A stretch of DNA of 64,000 bases from Haliclona indistincta. Taxonomy: Eukaryota > Porifera > Demospongiae > Haplosclerida > Chalinidae. The notes under the pieces were generated by a model. It saw only the letters and a list, made by a program, of their open reading frames with translations, ran no database searches and was not told the origin of the DNA. Below, piece by piece: positions 1-10,600 of the stretch. Made by a program: the position numbers and the translations under genes. The stretch is from NCBI GenBank assembly GCA_964017065.1, contig OZ024787.1, positions 13,786,905 through 13,850,904 of the forward strand. The letters run 5' to 3'. Positions within the stretch are counted from its first letter, which is position 1; each line of letters begins with the position of its first letter.

Positions 1-3000
1 GTTTCTACTCCTGGTCAGACCAATCCATTGTCCAAGTTGGTCAATCTCCTCAAACAAAAATGGAGGAGTCGCAATACTAAAGAGCTGACGACCGCACTCT
101 CTTCTCTCGTCAAACAGAAAGACTGGCAGTCCATTCGGGAATTCCTCAAAGAAACAGATATGCTCACACTTCTCCACATTGTGGATATCGGAGGACAGCC
201 AGAGTGCCATGAGATTCTACCTCTACTATTGCATGGCCTGGCACTCAATCTGATATTCCTGAATGTGACACAAGAACTGGACTCCCCCTACGCTGTGGTG
301 TACAGGGCTGATGGTGGGTACAGTCCCATCCAGTATGAGTCAGAATTTACGATCCGAGAGATCATCCAGCGTGCCCTCTGCAGCATTGCCTCACTCCAGA
401 CTAGTGAAGACCACAAGCCGGCAGCCATTCTCATTGGCACCTACCTAGACCAGAGCAGTGAAGCAGCTGTTCTCACTCTAGATCGTTCCATTCAGGAAGC
501 ATTCAAAGATGCTGATTTCATGAAGAACAACATCTTGTGTCCAGTCAGCAAGCCAGGAGAGGAGGAACGATACATCCACCCACTGGATAATGTTAGTGGT
601 GGCTCCAGTGACATAGAGGAGCTTCGTCAGATAATCACGACCATTGCCCACAAGCGCTTCAAGCCAGTGGAAGTACCAACGTCTACCTTGTTACTTCACC
701 TCATCCTGCGCCTGAGATATGAGGTGAGAGGATGGTGCACAGTGCAAGAGTGTGTGGAGGTTGCCAACATCTGTGGCATCTCTAGGAAAGACCTCCTGGC
801 AGAGAACGGTATTCTCCAGTATCTCCATGACAGGTTTGGCACTATCCTCCATTATCGTGGCTTGAAGATCGGTCAGCGTGTTATCATCAACACTAACATC
901 ATCATGGCCCCTACCACTGAGCTCTTTGTGTATGCATTCGGTGCTAAGGAAACTGAACCAAGAATAGCAGACAGGATCCGAGCCACTGGGGAAATACCAC
1001 AACACCTGATGAACAAGATTTGCTCCTCTGAGAATGTCAAGCCTTCTGACAACAGAATCCCCACTAGTGAGATTGTAGAGCTCCTGGCCTCTCGTTACAT
1101 TCTGTACGAGAATGTTAGATCTGCTAATGAAGGGACCAGCTACTTTCTGCCTAGTCTTCTTTTACCTGATCACAAAGTAGCCAAAGAATCTAGTGACCCC
1201 GACCTCCTCTCTGCTCTCTTCTATTCTCCAATCCTCCTCTGGCCTTCTACTGGATTTGTTCCTCTCGGTCTGTTTCCAGCCACAATAGTCAAGCTGTCCC
1301 AGCATGGATCCTGGAGTCTAGACGAGTGCAACAGATTTCGTAACCGAATTCGCTTTTACGTTCAGTACCGCAAAGAGAAGTTGCTGCATGTTGAGTTACG
1401 CTCTCTATCAACTCACCTGGAGTTCCGTATTGTTTCTACCACACCAGTCAACCCTCGCTTGATACCAGTAGTTCGTGAGGAGCTGTGGGATGCTATTATC
1501 GAGGTGTCGTCACTTTATCAGCACACGCAAGACGTCAAGTGGCGGTATGGGTTCTACTGTCCCCACTCTGTGAGCTCAGGTGGTCGACCTCATCCTGCAC
1601 TTTGTCAGACAATGGAGGAACCACAGGATGTGGTGTGTTCTCTATCAGATTGTCATGGAGGACCAGTTGGACTAGAGGATAGACACAAGTGCTGGTTCAT
1701 GGTGAGTGCATTATACTGTAATGACATGCATGTAGTGTATAGCACTTGTGTATAGTATTATCATACTCTGTTGTTGACTGCAGGTAATACAGATCAACAC
1801 TGATTCTGATAGAGATGGTAAACTGAAGGAGTCCACCACAGCTGATCTACCATCATCAGTAGCATCATCATCATCAGAATTAGTTCCCACTAGTACATCT
1901 GGTACAATACTACCATCATCAGGTGAAGCTTGTTTAGATCATGTGACATTGTATCAACCTCATCATACTGCAGGCTCTCCTCCTCTCTCAGTGAACCTGC
2001 TTGTTGAAGCAGTCACAGATGTTACAGAATGGCACACTCTTGGTCTTAAACTGAATCTCACTATGAGCCAGTTGGAAGACATTCGTGTCACCTATCATGT
2101 GTATGGATTAGGTGTACTCAAAGCTAGAGTGTTTGATGCATGGTTAAAGAGCTCTCCCAGTGCATCTTGGAGTGACCTGATCTCAGCTTTGAAGAGTGTG
2201 AATGAGCACAGAGTTGCTAGTGATATTGCAGCACGCTACTCTGCTGATGGACTCACACCAGGTAATTATCTCTATAACACTCTCTGCATTCATAAAGTTT
2301 GTGATTTGTGAAGAAAAATTCTCATTGATGACACGGGCCTGCATTGAATCTAGCAATTCACTTGTGCATGTTACAGAATTTGAGATCTGTGTGTGTGTAT
2401 GAGAGAAGAAGAGATGGTTACGTAGGAGCAGACGAATTATGATGATAAAGAGATGCTCTTATTTATACGCGTTCTTTCGTGACTTAAATTTTATAACACA
2501 AAATTTGAAGCTGTACAGTATATTAGAGAGTGTGTATAGTAACATCAGTAGCTCCACTAGTCCTGTAAGAATACACCATCATTAACTGATTCATCTTTTG
2601 TTTAGCCCCTGCAGTTGTTGAGCGACCCATCACAGCTGATCTACCATCATCAGTAGCATCATCATCATCAGTAGTAGTTCCCATTAGTACATCTGGTACA
2701 ATACTACCATCATCAGGTGAAGCTTGTTTAGATCATGAGACATTGTTTCAACCTCATCATACTGTAGGCTCTCCTCCTCTCAGACTGCTTGTTGAAGCAG
2801 TCACAGATGTTACAGATTGGCACACTCTTGGTCTTAAACTGAATGTCACTAAGAGCAAGTTGGATGGTATTAATGTCACCTATCATGTACACGGAGTAGA
2901 GAGACTCAAAACTGAAATGTTTGATGCATGGTTAAAGAGCTCTCCCAGTGCATCTTGGAGTGACCTGATCTCAGTTTTGAAGAGCGTGAATGAGCACAGA

Positions 3001-3218
3001 GTTGCTAGTGATATTGCAGCACGCTACTCTGCTGGACTCACACCAGGTAATGATCTCTATCCAGCTAGCACTCTCTGCGTGCATCAATTGTGATTTGTGA
3101 ACGTGTATACTTACAAGTTTTAATGGTTTATCATGATAGTCATTTTCATTAATTCTCAGATGATGCAAGTAACTCATCGTCACTTGGAAATTTCACAATT
3201 GTTGAAAATTATTTTTAA
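1..3218 (+). CDS. Gene A: GTPase-COR-Death domain protein, 3' part (5' end outside window)
   Basis: Exons read as 1..1701, 1784..2261, 2606..3046 and 3160..3218 (stop TAA), all joined by GT-AG introns with matching phases. The first exon is open from base 1. It carries the second half of a Ras-like GTPase: a DxGGQ-type G3 motif (DIGGQPE, about codon 62) and a G4-like GTYLDQ (about codon 146). A COR-like winged-helix region follows. Exons 2 and 3 each hold a Ser/Thr-rich linker and a Death domain with conserved W, LGL and DAW..SW..L positions. This is the architecture of ankyrin/ROCO-like/Death sensors of sponges and other early animals (family knowledge). The P-loop and ankyrin part would lie upstream of the window. 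It is nearly identical to the matching exon of gene B. The final short exon is predicted only from splice sites and phase. Confidence 0.85.
1784..3046 (+). CDS. Gene A tandem Death-domain exons
   Basis: Two successive exons (1784..2261, 2606..3046) encode very similar modules: a linker rich in S, V and T, then a Death domain of about 85 residues ending in an RYSA(D)GLTPG-type tail. Both end in phase 1 at CCAG|GTAAT, and the second begins in phase 1 (TTTAG|CCCC), so the module can be duplicated or skipped without changing frame. The intron between them (2262..2605) also resembles the intron after the second exon, as expected for duplication of exon plus intron. Death domains mediate homotypic assembly of signalling complexes (family knowledge). 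The partner is unknown. Confidence 0.8.
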
Positions 3219-3941
3219 CCACATAATGAGAATATTCAATATAATTATTCTGTATTATTTTTGTGAAATTTGGAGCATTATTATTTTTTGTGTCTACATG
3301 ATGCCAAAAACATTTTGCATTATTATTGTGAATTGGGCAGGGTTGCTGCAATTTATTGTGCATGTAGCCAAATCGGTATTGTAATCATCCACATTATCCA
3401 CACTAAAGCTCAGTCTTGCTATAATTTTCACTAGTGTATGTAGTGAAGATTGAGATCTGCAATAGCTAGTCATAAAACGTTACTTTAGGTTATGCACTAT
3501 AATTATTATTATTGCTGCTACATTGATCTTTGCTTCAGCTCGCATGTACAGTATAGTGATTTATCAAAGGCTATATAGTATAAGGTAGTAGGGTTGGAGC
3601 AGTTTGATGCACTGTAGTGATATAATTATAGACGATAATTGTGTATGAAAAAGTACAAGATCCCAATACCCAAGAAATAGTCTAGAGCAATCGAGGCTTG
3701 CTTAGTAACCAACAACTGACTGACACACATTTTAGGCTCACTCCTGCATTTTACTAGCTGGTGATGTTGAAATGCTGGATTGGATGTTAGAGATCAGCTA
3801 GTCTGAAACAGTAAATGCTATTTAGTAGCTACATACCAACTTTGCTTTAGTTTGGTCTCTCTCTTTCATGTGTTACAGTAACTATCAAAACAGATTATAA
3901 ACTGATTTGTACAACAACAGAGCAGTGGGTGTGGTCTGATG
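3219..3941. other. Intergenic spacer between convergent gene A and PDI copy 1
   Basis: This AT-rich stretch lies between two genes that end towards each other. I see no ORF with family similarity and no clear mobile element. The part from about 3570 onward is repeated at about 26600 in unit 2, so it is part of the segmental duplication. The 3' UTRs of both genes probably lie here. Confidence 0.6.
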
Positions 3942-6059
3942 CTAAAGTTCAGTGTGGTCTGTACTTGATGGCTTCTCCTCCTCTTGCCCAGCACCATCTT
4001 CTCCCTGATCCTCCTCTGGTGCCTCATCCTCTCCCTCAGCTGGCTCCTGTTCCTCTCCTCCCTTGTCGTCATCAGTCGCTGTACCATCCACACGCTTCTC
4101 CACGTACTTGATCAGATCTTCTAAAGTGCGTCCACCACTATAGTCTAGTGCCTGAAGGTGTGTGAAGCAATGAAGATGATCTATCTTGTAATGAGCTGCT
4201 ACTGACCTTGTCTGAACCCTTGGGGAAGAACTTTAGTGTAGGGAATCCATTGACAGTAAACCCCTCCACCTCGTTCTTGGTGGAGTCCATCTTGGCAATG
4301 ATGACATCATCGTTTTCCTTGAAGTGTTCTCCTAGATCATCCCAGATAGGAGCTAGCTGTTTACAGTGACCACACCATGGAGCATCTGAGAGGTGATAAT
4401 ATAAATTTTAAGGTAGCAGGTGGAAGACAGCGCTGGTGTGTGCTATAAGTAAAACAAGGCGTAGGACACATCAGGCTTGTGCTGGTACGTGACTATTTAG
4501 CTTTTAGCAAACTGTCGCTTACGTCACATGACGTGATCAACATCAAGCAACTGGTTCGAAACAGCTTGATCTTGTTCCAGTGCGAACGTGCTCGATGCAT
4601 GCAGCTTGAATCAGTTTGATTCAAGTTAGAGTTAATGCGAATTGAAACTGCATTGTAGTGTGGATTACTCGATAAAACAAGTTGCACAAATGTGTGTCAC
4701 TGTTGTGTCTGCCTGTTCAAATGCTTAGGTGTGCAACAATTAGAATAGCTCTTTACACTTTCTACTGTATGTCAACAAAACACTAGTGTATCACATGATG
4801 ATGGTACTCACAGAATTCAACAAAGACGTGTTTACTCTCATCACGAGCGACTTCAGCAAAGTTCTTACCAACCAGTACCTTGACTGGATTCTTATCCCAG
4901 TCATCAGGAATATCCTCTGTATTCAAATGAGCCTATACAAGACAACAAGAGATAAAACTAATAAATAGTTACTACACTATCTACTAACTAGTACACTATC
5001 TACTAACTAGTACACTATCTACTAACTAGTACACTATCTACTAACTAGTACACTATCTATTAACTAGTACACTATCTACTAACTAGTACACCATCTACTA
5101 ACTAATACACTATCTACTAACTAACACTATCTACTAACTAATACACTATCTACTAACCAGCACACTATCTACTAACTAATACACTATCTACTAACTAGTA
5201 CACTATCTACTAACCAGTACACTATCTACTAACTAGCACACTATCTACTAACTAGCACACTATCTACTAACTAGCACACTATCTACTAACTAATACACTA
5301 TCTAGTAACTAGTACACTATCTACTAACTAGTACACTATCTACTAACTAGTACACTATCTACTGCATTAGTAACACTATCTATAAACATTAGTAGCAATG
5401 CACTTCTACTAGACATTGGTAGACTACCGTACAGCTAGATATATTGGTGGACTAAAATTTTGGCAATTTTGGCGAATCGTCAAGCATCCGCCAAAATATT
5501 AGTCGGCAAATGCAAAATCTGGGACATTCGACAAAATTTTATCTACCAAAATTTCAAGCCATATACGGTAGTTTGGATCCACACGATATTCTATTCTAAT
5601 TGATGCCCTTCAATGATTCTGCTAAACTGGGTCTAGCACCATGATTGCTAGTACTTGCTCACCTTTACTTTACCATCTGTGTAATCTTGTACAAACTGTT
5701 TCAGTTTCTCTTCATCGAGACCATCAAACTCTGGTTTGTATCGTTTCATCTCGTCACCAACCTCGATCAGTCTAGCACAAGGCATCTGGAGAATATGTGA
5801 AAGAGTAGATATAGCTCACGACATAGACTAAAGCAACAAATATGCAGCAGTACTAGCTAGTGCTTTATAGAAGCTGTTACAGGACAGATGAGCAGGTATT
5901 AAAAGTCGTCTTGGGTAGCACAAAGTGGAGTAATGTGATGCTGTGAAGTGTATGAGCAACTCACGTCATCTTTCTCGAGATTGAAGAATTCCATGATACG
6001 CTCAGACTGCTCTTCAGATGAGTCAATGTGTACGAACAATACCTATAGAGAGAGAGAGG

Positions 6060-6116
<57 letters not shown>

Positions 6117-6844
6117 AGAGAGGAGGGAGAGAGTATAATTGCAAGTGACATTGTGCTCTATGTGCATATTGAAAATACTATTGAATTATTATTGTATGAT
6201 AAGATTATAACAAAACTATAGTCACAACATCCTGTCAGAGAATGTGATATAGTAGGTGTGAGGTGGACCACAACACAACCATAGTCACTATGATCACCTA
6301 CACACTATCACACACTCACCATCACACTATCACACACCTCTCACTGCTCTACCTCTCACCTTTCCCTTGAACTGAGCTCCTACTCTCCTCAAGCTAGCTA
6401 CAACCTCATCATGCTGTTCACCATCGCCTGGGAAGAAACTAAGCAGATGGCTCTTGATGTCTCCGCCAAATATCTTGGGAGCAGTCTGAAACAACAAACG
6501 AGGTCAACATTGTTAACATATTGAAAGAGATAGTGGGATTAAAAGCATGTTATTATTAGAAGAATTGGCTTCTCTTTCTAAGAGAGAACAACAGGGAAGT
6601 GACTTGGAGGAAGTCTCTTCAACTCCCTCTATGAGTTATTATTGAAACTAAACCACAGTTATTGGCAGCCATTATGACATGAAGGAAGGAAGTGAGACAG
6701 AAAGGAACAATAGAGGGAAGAGAGACAGCTAACCTCATCTGAGAATTTAGTGAGTAGAGCAAGTTGTTCTCCTTGGATGAACTTGACGATATCCTCATCT
6801 TTGTATTCACCAGTGAAGGGCACAACCTTGTCCTCACCTTCGTA
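3942..6844 (-). CDS. PDI copy 1: protein disulfide isomerase, b-end/b'/a' part, lacks 5' half
   Basis: Seven minus-strand exons: 6734..6844, 6360..6485, 5965..6042, 5663..5785, 4812..4932, 4207..4385, 3942..4151. They sum to 948 nt (315 codons plus stop) with consistent phases and no frame break. In order they give the end of domain b, domain b' (TAPKIFGG... [13 protein letters not shown]), and domain a' with the redox motif WCGHCK. An acidic tail follows, ending in HTEL, a KDEL-like ER retention signal. PDI forms and rearranges disulfides in the ER lumen. The family is about 500 residues with two WCGHCK domains. The first (a) domain, most of b and the signal peptide are absent: upstream of 6844 a (GA)n tract leads straight into NPL4 exons. 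The truncation may be real or an assembly join. Confidence 0.85.
4971..5362. repeat. 19-bp minisatellite in PDI copy 1 intron
   Basis: About 20 tandem copies of TACACTATCTACTAACTAG with small variants. The same intron carries shorter arrays in PDI 2a (about 28166-28396) and PDI 2b (about 34041-34151), so copy number has diverged between paralogues. Confidence 0.95.
5424..5571. mobile_element. Small palindromic MITE in PDI copy 1 intron
   Basis: An element of about 148 bp bounded by CTACCGTA and TACGGTAG, with inner arms rich in AAAATTTTGGC. A second copy sits at the same place in PDI 2b (34221..34368). PDI 2a has an empty site (around 28449), which defines its ends and shows that copies 1 and 2b share an insertion that 2a lacks. 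Confidence 0.7.
6047..6136. repeat. (GA)n microsatellite, PDI copy 1 intron
   Basis: GA-dinucleotide tract with scattered GGGA interruptions, just upstream (in gene sense) of the exon at 5965..6042. The equivalent tracts in the paralogues are at 28940-29010 and 34848-34922. Confidence 0.95.
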
Positions 6845-6853
6845 CTGGAGAGA

Positions 6854-6912
<59 letters not shown>
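6845..6912. repeat. (GA)n tract at the PDI/NPL4 junction of unit 1
   Basis: A (GA)n tract joining PDI exon 6734..6844 on one side to NPL4 exon 3 (6955..7095) on the other. In unit 2 the left flank matches sequence ending at about 29733 and the right flank matches sequence starting at about 42157. Confidence 0.95.
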
Positions 6913-6914
<2 letters not shown>

Positions 6915-6954
6915 GAGTTCAGTTGATGAGTGGTGTGTGTGTCGATCTTAGTAC

Positions 6955-7449
6955 AGTTGAGGGTCTCTGTCTCGGTGTATTAATCCATCTCTCTTCTTCA
7001 GTAATTGATCAATCTCATCCTCCATCGTATCCTTGGTCGTCTCTTGCTGTAGACCACGCCCACTGGTCTCTGACAGATACAACATGTCCCCATGCCTGTT
7101 TAAGACCAATGCAAAAAGGATCACGTGACAAACTAGACAAGTCACGTGAACTCTACAGAAGTAACGTGCACTTCTAACTAACTTGATAGGAATAGCCTGT
7201 AGCGTTAGTCCTAGCTCCTTCTGGCTCAGTTCATTACGATATCCCGCGGAACGGTAGACGGAGAACGACTGAGACTCGTCCAGCTGAAATTCTCTCGTTA
7301 CCTGCGGCACAGCATTCAGTGGTACAGCTAGATCTCGTCTCTGTATTCATCACTAGCTGGCTCACCTTTTCTAGTAGCGTCCTCAGTAAGTCTGAGGAGT
7401 TAGCAGTGATTCGCTTCGTACCGTTCTTGCTCTGTACACGAACTATCAT
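6955..7449 (-). CDS. NPLOC4: NPL4 copy 1: first three exons only (UBX-like N-terminus)
   Basis: Minus-strand exons 7366..7449, 7183..7283 and 6955..7095. They translate to MIVRVQSKNGTKRI... FSVYRSAGYRNELSQ... KHGDMLYLSE... DQLLKKRDGLIHRDRDPQL. This matches the start of NPL4: ubiquitin-like N-terminal fold, then the segment before the zinc finger. NPL4 with UFD1 is the p97/VCP adaptor that delivers ubiquitinated proteins in ERAD (family knowledge). Exon 3 ends in phase 2 at CCTCAACT|GTAC. The following zinc-finger and MPN-like exons are missing because the (GA)n tract leads into PDI. Splicing exon 3 to the first PDI exon would be out of frame. Copy 1 is therefore a 5' fragment. Confidence 0.85.
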
Positions 7450-7605
7450 GCTCAGTGGTCTGCTGCTCTGCTGCCCCTAGTAATTAACTTGATTGAAGGC
7501 GGGGCTCGTAAACACATCACGTGATATTTTCAACTGCCCTTTCGCAGCAGCCTGAGCCTTTTCTCTCAATTTCTCTATCTTCCTCAACTTTACAACAGAA
7601 CTAAA
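7450..7605. promoter_or_regulatory. Divergent promoter between NPL4 copy 1 and gene B
   Basis: Only about 156 bp separate the NPL4 ATG (minus, 7449) and the gene B ATG (plus, 7606), so the two genes share a head-to-head promoter. It contains a CACGTGA E-box-type site (about 7518) and pyrimidine-rich sequence before the gene B start. Unit 2 has the same arrangement (42684..42855). Two further CACGTGA sites lie inside NPL4 intron 2 (about 7123 and 7143). The regulatory role is inferred from spacing and conservation. Confidence 0.6.
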
Positions 7606-10600
7606 ATGAGTTCTCAGAAGCAATTGGTGAGTGATGAGTACTAATAATTTCAGTCTCTAGTCAAAACAGAGCCATGTATTATCAGAAATACACTTTTCAT
7701 TCATTTGTGATTATGTGTTATTTGTAAGTGTAGCAGCTGTCATTGTGTGATACATGATGTTATGTTTTGTTCACAGAATCAAGACCTCTATGATGCTAGT
7801 GGTAGAGGTGATGTGACAAGAGTGAAAGAACTCTTGTCACAGGGAGCGGATCCCAATCATGCATCATCATAGTACTGATGAATATGATGTGAGTTGTGTG
7901 TGATTGTGTTGAGTCATGTAGTAACAGGTGTGTAATCCACACTACATCAGTTCTCACTCACAGTCAGTAACTGATCATTCATCTTAGTACAGTGTGGTAT
8001 TGATCACTATTGACCATTCCCAATTATAGACCTCTCTAGTCTCACGGTTTGACTGTGTGTCACACAGTTTTGGAACCTTAGAATTCTGTACAGCTTCGTA
8101 TTCTAGGCAAATTTGTTGCATACTAGTTGTCATCATAATAGTGCAATAATACTTATACGTGTGAAAATTTCCATAGTGTACAGCAGTACAGCCATCATGG
8201 TACACCTACTGTAGCTTAGTCTAGTGAAATGTATCACAAACATTGTTGAAAGGATGCACACTAACTCCAGTGACTGGAAGTGAAGAAATTGATACCAAGA
8301 TAAGAATCTACTCGTAAACAATCAGGCACAATCAGCATCCGTACCAACACTATAGCTAGACTTACGAGATTGTAGATCATTTTTTGAAAGTTAATACTGC
8401 CAGAAAGGGTGTTGTGATGGTAGACAGCTTCAGAGTATTGTCGAGTGATTCCAGTTTTTAGTTTCCAGTGGTAAAATATATCACATTGTTGTTTGTTGTC
8501 CAACTTATCATGTTGTAAAGGCCTGAGTGGTTAGGGGTTGACATATCTAGAAGTCACTATAACCCAAAGATTTTATTATTCCAAACGTTTTGACTGCTTT
8601 GCAGCAGTCTTCATCAGTGGAGTACAGTATGAACAAAAACTACAACACTACTTAAAGAAGACTGTTGACGAAGACTGCTGGAAAGCAGTTGAAATGTTTG
8701 GAATAATAAGAGTCATACTATACTTCTAGAACTAATCTTGTTGTTTTGAGATACCAATCAAGGATGAATCTCATTATCAAAATTAATGGATGTATTACAT
8801 TAGCATGTTCGCCTATCTCTTGCACGTATAGTACTAGTTACAGCGCTGAATTTAACCAAACAAACAGAGCAGGTGTCTGACTATCCTCTTTGCAAAATAT
8901 TTTTATGCATCTCACATGTTTGAGTCTAGAAAGTTTTGATCTTTGGGTTTTTAGCAGATTTCAGATTCATACAATGCTATATGTGAGTTAACCCTTCAAA
9001 TGCGGACAGCAATTCTAGCCTCTGTTTCTGTGGATTTGACTAACCTTTGCAACCATTAGACAGAAAAACTAGTGCTGTATGCAAAATCAACTTGCACAAC
9101 GCACGGGCTTGCTGCCAATGACAAGTGCAGTTAACCACGCCCACTTGACGATCTACCAACTGTCGTGTGCTAGAATCACTCTCACTGGAGCAAAAAACGC
9201 CGCTTCTTTGTTCAAAACAGCATGTGTGAGACAAAGTTAGTGCACGTATGGCTGCTTTTTTATGTCAAGAAGCCCCTGGAGACCCAGTGGTGCTAGGTAT
9301 TCCCGCAATATCTCTGCTAGGAGGGGCCGCAGGCCCCGCCAATGGCCCGCCATTACACCCCACATAGTCTATAGGTGAAATATACTATCTTCGAATTTTA
9401 AAGCCCACTTCCGGTGACGTCAAACTTGCTCGGTGACTATAGTCGCCCGTCGCATGTGAAGGGTTAAGCTACCAAACTTATTATGGTGACAGATTGACTA
9501 TTGAGTGAGCAGATTTCCAAGGCTTTTTATCTCCTTGACAACTGAGCTAGCTAGGGAGGAGCACGTGACTTTAACCCATGCACCCACGCGTTGACGACCA
9601 GACCACGTCAGCTCGTTGTTGGGCGTGTCACTGTAGGCGTGGTTTCTTCTGGTCTGGAACTATGGCGAATTTTGAGGGCTCTTGTAGCCAGCTTTTCCGG
9701 ATTGTGTGACTGATTGCAGCTATCCAGGTACATTTAGATGACTGCGCCAGTAATTCCTACCAGTTCTGAATGCTTGCCATTGACCAATAGACAGAAGTAA
9801 GTGCAGCTAGCTATCTCGCTTGCTCGCTCGCTTCTTCCTCTTGCAAGCGGCTCAGGCCCCTTCGGCTAGACACGCACAGACACTACAAACATATCTTATC
9901 ATTCACACAGTTCATATCTGTCTATCAAAAAAAAAAAAAATGTTCTTCACAGGATCGGAACCTTTGATCCTCAAAGGGCCGACAGCGGAAACTTGTAAAG
10001 ATGAAGGTTCCGCCTCCAAGCCAGACAAAGGGGTGGTTTCATGGTACTTGAATGCCGCCTGCATCTCATTTCCTGTACAATAACCATTATAACTTGTGTT
10101 ATTAATAAATTATTAATAAGTGGTCACTTACCATGAATATTAAGTAGAGTTGTAATTTTACAAGTTTTCAGTGGTCAAAGAGTTATTAACTCAAAGCAAT
10201 ACTCTCTCTTTGTGGTCGTTGGGTCTACACAGCACTCTTGCGATTTGTTGGGATGCTGCAAGTTATAGAAGTTGCTTCTGTTGAATCTACTGGTCCTCTT
10301 TGATCTGTCAGTATAGTGCAAGCACCAGTCATAGTTGTTCTTGTTGCTGTGACTACCCACGGAAGATTAATTTTATCATTTGCGTATAGTAAACGGAATT
10401 CCATCTGATGACCACGTACATTGCTGACAATGAGACTAGTCATATGGTTACATCTTGTGATCCTAAAATTATTGTCACTGTATAATAAGAATATTGGTAG
10501 CCAGCTAGCAGTACATACACTGTTTGATTGGAGTGTGAGGTTCATAATAGGATAATATTGTAGCTGTGTCAATGTTTTATTGTTTTGTTTCAGGACCAGC

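Noticed and set aside
4971..5362. Regular tandem array considered as CRISPR-like
   Set aside because: Units are contiguous 19-bp repeats without unique spacers, in a eukaryotic intron. The 12536-12915 and 37690-38553 arrays fail for the same reason.
6734..7449. Functional NPL4-PDI fusion gene in unit 1
   Set aside because: NPL4 exon 3 ends in phase 2 and the first PDI exon needs phase 0, so a direct splice would be out of frame.
9820..10083. Open frame of 87 codons in gene B intron 2
   Set aside because: It lies within a non-autonomous element (9531-10182), has no family similarity and runs through an A-rich tract.
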